Shown here: piece after piece, positions 14,154-27,545 of the stretch
Numbering within the stretch: the first letter of the stretch is position 1
How the letters are laid out: the number at the start of each line of letters is the position of its first letter
Assembly: GCA_023374025.1 (NCBI GenBank)
Contig: SIJG01000027.1
Location: 211,527-275,526 of the forward strand
Reading direction: 5' to 3'
Origin: Heterodera schachtii
Lineage: Eukaryota; Nematoda; Chromadorea; Rhabditida; Heteroderidae
DNA length: 64,000 nucleotides
The notes under the pieces: generated by a model
Told to the model about the DNA's origin: nothing
Databases searched by the model: none
Seen by the model: only the letters and a program-made list of their open reading frames with translations
Position numbers and translations under genes: made by a program

Positions 14154-16541
14154 TAATTTAAATAGAATTTTGATCAAAATTTAAGTTGTGGAAGGCATGT
14201 GGATAGGCCAGCTGCCGATGCACGCCTTAGACGGGCTGTTCTTTTTATTTTGTTCTTGTTTTTTAAAGTTGAAATTTGTAAAATAATTAAAATATTTAAA
14301 ATATCAAATATATATTTTGTTAAAATTATTAAAATTAGGTGGAGTTTCTTGAATTAGTTACGGTATTTGTGAACTTATAGTTAAGTTATTAAGCTCAATT
14401 AGATTATTAATTTTATTCAAATTAATTACTGCTTATTATCATTGTGAATATTTTTTAAAACCAACGTTATGTTATTTTATATATAGTGTAGAAAAATTAT
14501 TCGACTAATTGATATGTGTTATTTGCTGTTATAATAGTGATAATATTTATTTAATATTTATGGGTAAAATAAAAAAAATGAAACAAAATTTTAATTTGGA
14601 GTTCAAGAAGGTGGGAAGATCTAGTGTCGATTCACAAGTATGAAGAAATTTATGGTCCAAAGTACACAAGGAACCAGGTCTTCAAAAATTTTTGACTAGA
14701 AATAAATTATATTGGAGAATAATAAAACTTTGAATTTCCATAATTCAATTAAAGATAAATCTAAATTAATCAAAATAGTTAATAGTTTAAAATAATTGGA
14801 TATTAAAAGAATTGTCGTGAGAACGCGAGAAAAAATGCCTAAAGCTATAAAACCAAAAAAAAGCCCTGAAGAATAGAAGATTTCAATTAAAGTCGGGAAG
14901 TAATTTTAATAAGTATTCTAAAAAAATACTTTATTAAATATTGCAAAAAAAAATTTAAGATTTTTAATAATATTTAATAGAGAAAAATTTATCCAAAAAT
15001 GAAATAGCTAAATAATTTATAAATATTTTTGATTTATTTTTATAATAATTTTTTAGCTTTATAATTTGCCAATAATATTTATTCGACTGATTATTATGAG
15101 AGCATTAATGAAATTATATCAATATTTTAATAAAAATATTTAAATTATATTAATTAAAATTTTTAAACATAAAATTAAATTCTAATTTTATATAAAATTC
15201 AATATTTAAATACTTATGATTTATTTGTGTTTATGATGAAGGTTCGAAAAAATGACCTGAATATTAGCTTAATAAAGATAATATCGCAATTCAAAATGAA
15301 AAAATTGAAAAGGTTTTCTAAATATTTATTAAAATTTATAATAAAAATAATTATTTAAGAAATAATAAACTCTTAAATAATTCACAGTTCTAATATAAAA
15401 GTAAAACAAAATAAATATTATTACATTATTATTTTCAAATAATTATTGATTCAATTAACAGTGCCACAGTTAATATTCTTTCAATCAGACCGCAGAAACC
15501 GGCTGCTGTAGCTTTCATCGATACCTAGTTGGTAATTGTTAAAAATTATAATAATTCAAAGAAATAAAATTCTAAAAAGCTATACTTTATAAAATTTATT
15601 TCTTATAAAATAATTATACAAATGATTAATTAAATATGCTTATTTATCAATAATACAAAATGCAACATATATAAATATTTATGAGCTATTTAAGATATGA
15701 AAAATTTATTTAATTTGTTACAACATAAATACTAGTGTATAAACAACAATTTATAATATTTTAAATTATTTATTTTTAAAAATATTATACTTTTTTATAA
15801 ACAAAATATTCATTTCATATATAATTGCAAACAATTTTTCATAATTCAATTGCAAATTTGCTTGTAATATTAAAATTTTCAAAATTGATAAAAGATCAAA
15901 GTGCAAAAATTTTAAAAAAATGCAAAAATTAACTTTTTTTTTTAAATTTTAATATTTTCATAATATAACAAAACCATAAGCTAAACAAACCGCCATTAGT
16001 AAAGATAATAAGTCTGAATTTAAAAAGAAAACTAAATTCTTCAAACATAATATTTTATTATTGTTACTTTCTGATAAATAAACTTTTACAGTTTTGATCA
16101 ATTATAAAACTTTTTGAATTTTACCCCGTGAATTTGAACTTTTAGCGGATTATGTACAGTAAAAATTGGCGAGGGGTACGAATGAAAAATTTAATTCATT
16201 AATTTATATAATCATAAACCTAACTTTATTTAAGATTTATAATATTGTTAAGAAAAAAATATTTCAATATTGAAGAAATCTGATATTATTTAAAAATTTT
16301 ATCTTGTATCAATTGAACCAATATCCTACATATCCTGTAGAATAATTTTATACTTAAAGAATTTAATTCATTTAAAAGCCAAAATAAATTTAAATTAATT
16401 AAATTTTTATAAAAAGTATTTCAAAATTACACGCAAAATATTCTTCATGAAATTTTTTATTATTAAATTTATAAATAAATTAAATGAATTAATAATCGAC
16501 GAAGAATTATAATTAATTTCTCATTCACTCTAAATAAAATA

Positions 16542-16671
16542 TACCTTTTAAAAAATGCCAAAAAATTTTCATTCACCATAGAAAATCAAATTGTTGCCGA
16601 GTGGTATCGTAAAAACGTTCAAATTTTTGAAAAATGGCTCGTCAACCGGCAAAAAATTATGGCATAAGAGA
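16542..16671 (+). pseudogene. Coding-like relic, unknown family
   Basis: One frame stays open here and has a protein-like composition (IVAEWYRKNVQIFEKW, then LVNRQKIMA and a stop), which is unusual in DNA this AT-rich. It has no start codon, splice sites or recognisable domain. It may be a fragment of a decayed gene or chance; I cannot name a family. Confidence 0.25.
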
Positions 16672-18197
16672 TTTTTTATTAAAAATTTTAAATCAAATAT
16701 TTTAAGAAGCGAAATGAACATGAAATCAGAAGAAATTGCAATAATCTACAAGAGATGCTTCAAAAAGTAACCTATGCGTTTCTTAAATATAAATTGGATT
16801 TAAATAAAAATTATTTTACTAAAAAGAAAGTTGGAATTTATGGCATCAAAAAATATGATTGATAAACAAATGTTTAATAATGTATTTAAATTTTCAAAAA
16901 AATACCACACTAATGTTAGATTTTTAATTATTATTTTTATGTTTTTCTCTAATCATCTGAAATTTTTCAGCATTTTTTTTTGAGGGGTGGACAATATTTC
17001 AATGAAGAGAACTAAAATTCAAGAGTGATAACTAAATCAGTAAATACGTTATATCGAATAAAATGAGGACAAGTTATTTAAGGACTCAATATAATTATAA
17101 GAGAAATAATAGCTAAAATATGGAAAATTCAAAAGTGCAATTAAACTATTAAACCATCAAATATTCACATTGTGTAAACATGCTACACGTTTAATTATCG
17201 AGTGAAACAAAAACGCTTTAAATAAAAATAATAGATAAATAGAATATTATATTAAATTTAATAAAATAGATTTTGAATTTTGCAGGCTAGTAGAAAAAAC
17301 TTAGTGCTAAAATGTCTGAAAATACAGAATACTTAATTTGGTTGATATTGACAAAAAAATTTAAAATTATTATAGTTCGAATAAAAGAAAAATAATAATT
17401 TGATCAGAATTTAATAAATTTGGTTATATTTAAAAAAATAAGTATATTTCATAAAAAGAATGAAATTTCATTTTAAAAGCAAAGTTTCCAAAAAGTTAGA
17501 ACGAATTTAAACAATTAATAAAGGAGGCCAAACAACTCAAAAAAATTTTTTATTACATAAATTGATTATATTTAAAGAGAATTAAAAAGAATTAAAAGAC
17601 AAAAAAATAGAAGATAATGCTGAGAATCCGAGAAAAATAAATGTTAATATTAAAGAAAGAAATAAGCGAATTTAATAATCGCTGTCATTTTAAAATTTCA
17701 TACAAATAGTTTATTCATGGAAGAATCATTGCTCCTATTTGAATTAATAATGAGTCTAATTATTTAAAAATCTAACAAATAATTTACTACTTTTATTGTC
17801 AGATATCCAATTGATCTTTGAAGAAAAGAAATTAACGAAAGAAAATTAATAAATATAGTAAATTCATTTTATTTATACAAATAAAATTAATGTTTAATTA
17901 TAATTCTATTAATTTAAATGGAAATTTATAAGATCAATATATAGGAAATGAAAAATGTGATAATAAACTTTTATTTAATCTTAGATAAGAATTAAACTTT
18001 AAAAGAATTTCTTAATATCTAATTAAAATTAAAAAAATAGTTGGAATTACTTAAAAAAGAGTAAACCAAACAATCAAAAAATAATTAATTAAAATTAACA
18101 TAAAATAAAAAATAATTATTTGACTAACTTCGGAATTCAAAAAATATTTATGAAGGACATAAATAAAAGAAAACTTTAAATGAATTATACTAAAAAT

Positions 18198-18306
18198 ATG
18201 CCGCCGATGGTAGACCTTCCAGAAGAGATAATGCCCATAAAAATTTTTAGATAAAAATTACTGGAGTTTGTAAATTTATTTGCTGTCTCTGGACATCTTA
18301 TACGAT
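18198..18306 (+). pseudogene. Possible F-box-like relic
   Basis: From an ATG the frame reads a short leader, then VDLPEEIM, IF, one in-frame stop (18252-18254), and then a LLEFVNLFAVSGHLIRW-like segment before a second stop. The spacing of LPxEI, a leucine pair and VNLFAVS resembles the start of an F-box motif, a domain that binds Skp1 in ubiquitin ligases. The internal stop and isolation argue for a dead fragment. The assignment rests on the visible motif only. Confidence 0.25.
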
Positions 18307-21300
18307 GGTAATATCAAAAGATGCATTTTTTAAATTTTGTCATTGCTTTTGACTAATAAATTAAATAAAATAATTCAAATAAAAATCATAATAAATTACT
18401 TTCTTGAAAGTCCAAAATATTAAAGTTTATTAAACATCTATTGTAGAAAATGCTTGCGGATTTTACGAAAATCTCAGCACCTATTCAAGATAAGTTCCTT
18501 TTTCTTATGACTTAAGAACTCATTTTTTCCATCTAAATTTTTTTAATTTTATTTCAAAAAATTTAATTAAAATAAATAAAAAATTTAAATTAAACAAACT
18601 TCAGTTACAAAGTCAGATTGTCTCAAATGACAAAAGAAAACGATAAAAAAGAAGGTATTTTGAAAAAGTCTTAAGAAAATTTTAATGAAAAAATTACCAG
18701 TCTGTCAATTATAAATTATTTGGATTTATAAGTTTAATGTTAGTGCATAATTAAAATCACAATCAATTAAAGGAAAAAACAACACAATTATTATTATTAT
18801 ACGACAAACTCCATCATGAGAGTAAACAGCAAAAATAATAATTGTAAATCTAAGCAAACAAAAGGTAATTAAAGCTAGAATTATAATTTGTTAAATATTG
18901 CAAAATGATAAAATAAATCTGAAAAGAAAGAAAATTAAATTTCTAAGTTTATAGAAGAGCAGACCATTTTAAAACATTTAAGTCAACATTATATAGTATT
19001 CAAATAAATTATTATCAAATAAAAAAAATTTTATACGCGGCATAGAAACTATCAAATAAATATATACTAAATCAGTTTAAGTAATAGAATAATTATTTTA
19101 GTATGATTTAAAATTAAGCATAACCTTATTAAAAATAAAAAATATTATTTTATTACAAAAAATGACTTATATCATAGTTTATCGATTAAAATTAAGTTAA
19201 TATTACGAAGTCCAATATTCATCATGAACCCAAAAAACCAAAATGTGAATGACAGTACAAGAGAAGAAGAAAAAAGTTTAAATATAAAAGAGAGCTTCTG
19301 ATAAAATAATAAAATATTTGTAATTGGCAATCAAAACCAATACAGTTTTTGATATCTATTAATTCCCAATTTATCAAATCCTATTAGAAGAAAATTCCAA
19401 TATTTCTATCAAATTATTTATTTTTCTATGATTTGTTTAAAAACTAAAAGAAAGAATAATTCTTCTATTTAAAAATTACAAATATATATGAATCAAAAAA
19501 CGCAAAATAATATAAAAATATTTCCAAAATAAAGAAATTTAATTTTCATAACAATAAATAGAAGAATATTACTTTTACTAACTAAAATAATTGAGTTAAA
19601 TAAAAAGCTTCAAAAAAGTTATTATTATTATTATACTTTTAATATTTAAAAAATCAATTTCTATCTATTTATTTCTTTTTTAAAAAGCAATTATTATATT
19701 AGCATTTTTAAATTTATAATTGATTGAAACAGCCGATATAATTAAGACATTACTTTATTTATTAAAATTTTTAAGTGAATTTCCCTTAAAATTATTTTCT
19801 GAGCTAATATTACTATTTTCAAATTTCTTTAAGTGTTTAAGAATTATAAAAATGTTGAAAAAAAAATTAATCAAATTCAATAAATTTTATATTGACTGAT
19901 TTTATTAGCAATACATTTACTATAAATATTTTTGTATTACATAATAATTTTGTGTTAAAAAAGGAATTTTTTGAAATTGCAAATAATTTTTAATTTATAA
20001 TATTTTTTTCTTTTTTACAAAAATGTTTATTTTCATTAAAAAGTCCAGAATTAAATAAATTTAATATTTGTTTATTATGAATTTTTACATTAGTTTTAAC
20101 AATTTTGATAGAATTTATTAATTTTAGTTATTCACGCCTAGACTGATTTTTATTTATGTTTTTTTTTCCAATTCTTTTAGTGTTTCCTGCTTCCATACAT
20201 TAATTTTCTAACATGAAATATTTTTAGTTAAATATTTTTTATTTATTTGCAAAATGTTATTTCTGTCAAATTTAATTTGTTTTTATTTATTAGAAAAATA
20301 TTTTGTCACAAAGATTCTCTAAATTTCAAAGATTAGATGCACATTTTATTATTCTGTTTATTTATTCTCATGAAAATAATTGTGAATTAATTATTTCTTG
20401 TTATTTAATTAGGTGCTGTAATATGAATTCATTTAAAATAAATTTACTTTTATTTAATTACTTTTATTAAACAAACCTAAAAATTAACTATTTACAAAAT
20501 ATTGAATTAATTCCTTCGCTTTTTTCTTTAATCACATATAACACAATTTTTTTTAAAAGTACTTTAAATATTTTTTATAATAAAATTACATATAATAAAT
20601 ATTTTTTATAATAAAATTACATATATCATTTAATTAAATTTATTATTTATTTAAATTTGCTTTTTTATTATTTTTTAATTATTTTGTTAAGTCATACGCG
20701 ATTATTTAATTAGAGATTAAAAAATAATTTAAATGTTATTTAAGACAAAAAAAAGATTGATAATTAATAAATTTAATCAGAATTTTAATTAGGCATTATT
20801 AGAATTGAAATTAATTAAATTTTTTATCCAAAAAAAAATAATAAAAACAAGAAAATTGTTAAAATAAATATATAAACTCAAGGACATAAAAATCCATTGA
20901 ATAATTCCCAGAAACACAAAAATATTTTACTCATTTACTCATTATGGTGATTAAAATTTTACAATTGTTTTTGATAATTTTTAGTATCAAAGGAATAAAA
21001 TAGTTGGATAACATAAATCTTTTTTAAAAAACCTATTATTTTACATTGCTTCTAAAATTAAATATGTATAATAAAACCGATTAATATGAACAAAATTAAA
21101 CGAAAAAAAACAAATAAAAATAAATAAATATATAAATATTTTAAGTTGATTAAAATGTTAAATAATCTATTTTATTTAATGAAAATAAGCTTTTCACTAA
21201 ATAATTAAAGATGAATTTAATATTTTTAGATAAATATAAAACTGAGAATTGCATTTTATTATTACATTAAATATAATTAATATCATTAATTTAGCACCAT

Positions 21301-24054
21301 AAAATACAGTTTTATTTTTCATTTCTTTACATTTTATTTTTAAAAAAATTTAAAATTATATTTATGGTTAATTGAAAATTTACAATTATCTTCATACAGA
21401 TTAATTTAGAGTAATTAAACTTAAAAATTTGACATTTAAATAATGTAAATCATTTTGAATCTCTTGTAAAGTGGGGTGAATTTTAAAAAGCAAATATGGA
21501 AAAGTGATTTATTATTATTATTATTTAATTATTATTTAGTCAAGCTCAATTTCATCTATTTATTATTTATTTGTGAATTTTTAATTAAATCTAATCATAA
21601 AAATTTAAGAACTTTTAAAACTTTTAATAAATTTTAAAAAGCTTTTATTAGAATTTTTGGTTTTAATTAAAAAAAAATTTATTTTCTCTTCAAAAACAGC
21701 GTTATTTAATGAGGCAATTGTTTTCTGTCCTTCACTTTTAATACTTAATTAATGTTTTCATTTTCATGGTTTTAGAATTTATTTTTGAAAAAAAATTATT
21801 TATATTATTTTTTACTTTTATTAAGTTTATATTTTAATTACATCTCAAATTATTAATTTTAATTTAATTAATTCAAATATATTTGGTGTATTATCTTTTT
21901 TAAACATTTATTTTTAAAGAATTTGGTATTGTTTTTTCTGTAGAATGAAGTTGATAATTTTTTTTGGGATCTTTTTTTCAGTTGGTTAAAGTTAAAATGA
22001 TATTTTAGGCTGATTCAATCAAAATCATTTAATTCTAATATATTTTTTAAATTTATTTATAAATTATTAGTGTTAAAATAAATAGTTTATTATTTTTCGC
22101 ATTTAAATTAATTTATGCCAAAGATTTTCTTGTTAATATTAATTTTTATTTGTAAATTTCTTTTCTTTGCTTATGCCTATAATAAATCGTTTATATCTTA
22201 TTAGAAAATTTAATTTTTTAATTTTTTTGTTGTTTTAACTTATTCTTAAAACTTTTTTTTTTCAATTTCTTTATATTACTATAGAAGAAATATTAAAAAA
22301 TATATTTAAATATTTTGATTTTTGGGATGGCATGGATATGGAATATTCTAAAACATGTTATATTTTTTATTAAATTAAAAAATTTTTAGATAATCGCCAT
22401 TTATTTTTGCTATGATTTGATAAATTATAGTTCTATAAGAAAAATCTAATAAATTATTCAAAAATAAACCTTAAGATAAATTTAAGAAATAAATTAAAGA
22501 ATATAAGTAATTATCAATTTTTAAATTTATCTGTTTAATGATTATTCGGCACTGATTTATTTTTATTGATAATTTTTTCTAAATAGTGAATTTATTAAAA
22601 TATTAAATTATAAGTAAATTAGTAGAAATTATGAAAGGAACGGTATGAATTGATCGATAAAAATTGTAAAATCGGTAAAATTTTTTGTTAATTTTATTTA
22701 TTTTTTTATTAATGATACTTCTTGTCTAGTGATTTTTAAATCACTATTTATTTTTGATAAAAAATTTTGGATTGAACTTTAATATTAAATCTAATAATAG
22801 ATTTTTTAATTACATTTAATAATATAAAAGATTGATATATACCATTAGTTTATAATTATTATACACTTAATAAATAGCCATAAAATGTATACCCAATTTT
22901 TTTTATTATAGTTTTTTTTTATTATTTAATAAATGTTATTTAAAAATAATAATGTGAGCGAAAAAATGAAATTAATGACTAAAACAGAAATAAATTAAAA
23001 TTCAAAAAATAATCAAAAGACTATTGTAACATAAGATGTTATTATATGTGTTTTCATTTATATAAGCTATTTATTTTGCAACAAAAAATATAAAAAATAA
23101 ATAACTATAAAAATGATTTTTAATCCGTCAAAAGAATGCGTAAAATTATCAACAAGGACCAGAAAAAATTTTAATTTAATTATTTAATGCAATTAATACA
23201 AATTTATTCTTTAAGATGCAAATTAAAAAACAGACCTTTATAGATAAGAAAAAAAATATGAAATGTGATTGACCAATAGTGTTTAACTCTCTTAAATTTA
23301 CAAAATTAGAGTCGGAAAAAGATTATAATCAATAATTATTATAAAATTTAAATATAGTTTTTTCTTTTGTGTAAAAAATATCTTTTTAGAGATTATTCTG
23401 ATTAAATAAATAATAAATCATTATTTTATAACATATAAAATCATGAATAAATAACTTATAATATTTAAGATTGAAAAAATGTAATGCATAACAAAATTAT
23501 TAAATTGACATAATATTTAATAATTAATTATTTGGGTTTAAAATTAATTAAAAAGTAAAAAGGAATATGAATTAATCACATAAATAAAGAGAAAAATTAT
23601 TAATCAATTAGCACTATTATTATTAAATCAACCAACCTTATTAAGTAATTATATTAATGGATACTAATTTTACCAGCTTTGGCTGATACACCAACTCAAA
23701 AGAGATTTTGACGAAAATAAATGCAATATCTCATATACAATGATAATGAAAACCCGGACAAGATTGGAAATAAATTGAATTTTATTCATGATCTCACGAG
23801 GGCAATAACTATGAATTTTTTTAAATATAAATAAAACGAACAAAAACTCAAACGATATAAAGCAAAAAATCTTCAACTTTGTTTTATAAATTTAGGAAGC
23901 ATTTTAATTTAATAAATGAATAATCTGCTAAAAGAAAAAATTTAATGAATTTTTGCTATAATGATTTTTAAATTAAATTGCGTTAAAATATAATTATTAT
24001 ATGCCCAAATAAACCAATTCAAAATAATTAGAATAATAATTATTATTTTTTCAG

Positions 24055-26425
24055 AATCTCAATACCGTGCCGAGAAGAGTATTAACTTATATAGAAGCAG
24101 ATAAATGGTAAAAAAATATATTCAACGAAATAATATAAAAAGCCCTCTAATATATATAAAAGACTTTGAAATATGGCATTATGACTTAAAAATAAATTAC
24201 AAGAATCTAATTAAAAATAACTTTATTTAAGAAATTATATTTAAAAATAGAATTAAAACCAAAAAAGCAAAGTTCATTTAAATAAATCAAATAAATAATT
24301 TGCAAACTTCTCAAACAAAAATATTTTAAGTTAAATTAGATAAAATAATGATGCGAAAAATGCATCGTTAGAATGTTTAGTTAAAATATTGTTTTCATTC
24401 TAAAAATATTGCCAAGAGTTTATAATTTTAATTTGATTGCTATTTTTTTATAAAATTTCTTAATTATTTCATAAATGCACATATTTTAATATCCTTTATA
24501 TATTAATATGGGAAAAACCAAGATTGCTGAAAACTTATTTTAATTTAATATTTTTCGATTATGGGAATTTTAAAAGTTAATTAAAATAATTTCGCCAATT
24601 AATGGTGATTATATTTACCAAAACTTTTTGAATTTAATATTTTGAATTTATAATAAATTTAAGTCGAATTCAGTTTCGTTAAGAAGAAAAACAAAAACAA
24701 ATATAATTTCATGCAGTTAAACACGCGTTTATTTATTTTTAACTTTCATAAAGCTTAGAATAATGAAACTTTATTTTTACATATTATTTACAAATTTTGC
24801 TTTTTATTGTAAATAAATTTTTATAATAAAAAAATAAACGAAACTATTTTGAAAATTTTAAAAATAAACAAAAACAACTTAAAAAATGATAAATATTCAC
24901 AAGCTCAGACGCTGCAAGGATTTTTATAGCGGGATATTCAAGATGAACTAATAAAAATTGAAACATATTAGAGACCGAGATTTCCAAATTGCCGGCTCGG
25001 ACCGAATTGACATTTTCAAAAGCAACCGGTTTCCGGATTTGGTCTCTCAAAAACCGGTCAAACCAGAAAACCGGTCAATCCCTATTTTTCCAAAAAAAAA
25101 AGGCCGGACTGTTTTCCGGATCCAGTAAAAACCGGTACCGGGTCTCCGGTCCGGCTCGGTCTTTAAAACATACATTAGGAAAAATATAAAATAAAAAAAC
25201 AAATACAAATAAACTGGTCCAAATTTTAGAGTAACTTTTTTTTAATTTATAAAAAATAATAATTTTAAAATGCACTGAATTAAATGATGAAAAAATAAAT
25301 CTACATAAAAATAATATGAACAATAAGACCGATGAAATAATCAGAGTATTAAAATTAAAATAATAATAGTTCCAATTTTAAAGGGCGAACCAAATCAATG
25401 GACCAGATTAGAAGAGAGCAATACGATTAGATTAAAGAATAACATGTATTTCAAATTTGATAATTCAATACGAATTTTTAATTAAATTAAATATCATTAG
25501 AATTCAAAGATTATAAATTGATAAAACAAATTATTTAATTTTACGTAATTTAAATGAAAGGTGAAAGTTTTAAATGTTTAGCAATAATAGAATAAGAAAA
25601 ATTATGATACTTGCAAAATTTAAATTAAAAAAAACTTAGTTAAAAATTTGAATTAATTAAATTATATTAATATTTAGATGTATTATTGATTAAGGCAAAA
25701 ATTACAACTTTTTTGTCCGATAATCATTTAAGAGACGCCTATTAAATTTTTGGAAATTATATGGTAAATTATTGTGGTCATATATTCATATGCTTTATAT
25801 CTATTTTTCTTCTTTATATATTATTACACTCGGTTTTCACATTATCTACTGAAATTGAAATGATAATTAATTGAAAATTAAATTTCTTTATTTCATTTAG
25901 AAACAAAAGTGAAATTAGGACTTTGGAGAATTATAAATATATTTTAATGAAAAGAAAATTAAATTTTATAAGTAGTGATATCAAATATTTTAATTAACTG
26001 AGAATAAAAATAATTGATCGAAAATTTATTTAATATAAAAGTGAATTTATATTTATTTATTTAAAAATGATAAAAGCAATTAGTTTTGAAATGATATTTA
26101 TACATATAATATATTTAATATTTGAATTGACACGTAAATCATCTATGTGACAGTAACCCGTGAATTGGGACAGTGAATAACACGTGAGATGGCATGTGAA
26201 TGAATAAATATAGTATAATTAATATTCTCTATTTGAACGCTGAAAACCATGATATATTTGATGTGATCTTAAAATATACATCTTGAGATCGATTAAAAAT
26301 AAATGTAATTTTTCTATTTATTGTGATTTTATTACTGTTAATAATTTCTTTTTGATCATTTTATATGTAATAAAATATATGTAGTTTTTCAATTTTCTTG
26401 TATTTTTCTTACAGATTTTTCTCAA
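24055..26425 (-). repeat. Inverted, diverged part-copy of module A
   Basis: The reverse complement matches module A from about its position 2365 to 4790 (copy-1 coordinates), including the CCGG-rich island (24990-25163 here) and part of the TTCAC word block (about 26113-26210). Divergence and small indels are clearly greater than between tandem copies. The copy stops just before the 95-bp end block, which is absent. The open frames at 25075-25323 (-) and 24989-25189 (+) are the same as those in the tandem copies. Confidence 0.85.
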
Positions 26426-27401
26426 AAATGGCTAAAAATGAAAGTTAAATTAGTAAAATAATATTAATAAAGATTGTGTGAATATAAATTATCCTATTTG
26501 ATTTATTTTTATTAAATTTAATAAAAAAAAACATAATTTTTTTTTTGAATTTATTTTTTTGATATATTAAAGTTTATATGACATAAGCTACATCATTTAA
26601 ATAATTTTTTTTTTCTTTGAAAACATACTTTTATTCAATTTTTATTAATAAAATAAAATAAATTAGTTTATTTAAATATAATAAATTTATCAGCAAAACA
26701 AAAATTGAGCAAAACATACATAAAAATTAAAGAAAAAAATGATAGGAATAAAAAGCGTAAAAAATAAGATAGACTAATTTTAAATTCGAAATGATATTTG
26801 TATTTAATAATATTCATATTCATTTATTTAATTTATTATTTTCTATCAACTCAAGGTTTTTTGAATTCTTATGGCTTCTATTTATATTTCTGGTTAGTTT
26901 TTTCAAAATAAATAAATTTAAAATGCAAAGGAAAAAAAAATATTCTCAGAAATTGCCAAATTTCAAAAATAATATAAAATAAATTTTCAAAATTAATTAG
27001 AATAATATAAAATTACTGATAATTTTTTATTCTGCATTTATATATATATATGTATATATATATATATAAATTTATAATAATTTAAAAACAATTATCATTA
27101 ATAATTTATTCTTGCTTGTCGCTGTTTAAAAAACTTCATAAAGGGCGTTATTTAAAAAACCAGCATTATGGTTAAAATCAATATTTTCTGCAACTCACCA
27201 AAAAATTAATTACGATTTAAGCATCGTAATTATAGCTTGATATTTTTATAGAATAAATTTTTATAACCTACATATTCCTGGCATTTTTTAACCTTCCTTA
27301 TATTGACATACTTCATCAATATTTTTACAAAAAATCAGATAAAATTTTTTTCATAACTCGATTATATATATCTATATATCTATTGTAATATAATATCATT
27401 T

Positions 27402-27545
27402 TAGAGTTCGAACTGTACCTGGATCCATGCCTGGATTTTAATGGGGCCAGGGCCAGTTCAAGGTTAGGCACGACAACCCTGGATTTCCTGGATAATATTT
27501 AGAATTTGTTATTTTGAGGTGACAATATTACAATTTTGGGTTGGA
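27402..27545 (+). mobile_element. Truncated hAT-like MITE, CCTGGAT word family
   Basis: Begins TAGAGTTCGAAC, close to the TAGAGCTCGA end of the full element at 29936-30280. Repeated CCTGGAT words follow, and then a stretch (TTTAGAATTTRTTATTT) that also occurs inside the full element. No right terminal repeat is visible, so it looks truncated. The right limit is approximate. Confidence 0.5.

Larger units (their letters stand above)
14154..24054. other. AT-rich, gene-poor DNA
   Basis: About 10 kb of very AT-rich sequence with stops in all frames and no repeat of the A/B modules. Short GC-richer islands stand out at about 14190-14240 and 15480-15535. Two decayed coding-like scraps are listed separately. 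No RNA gene or intact protein gene was recognised. Confidence 0.6.
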
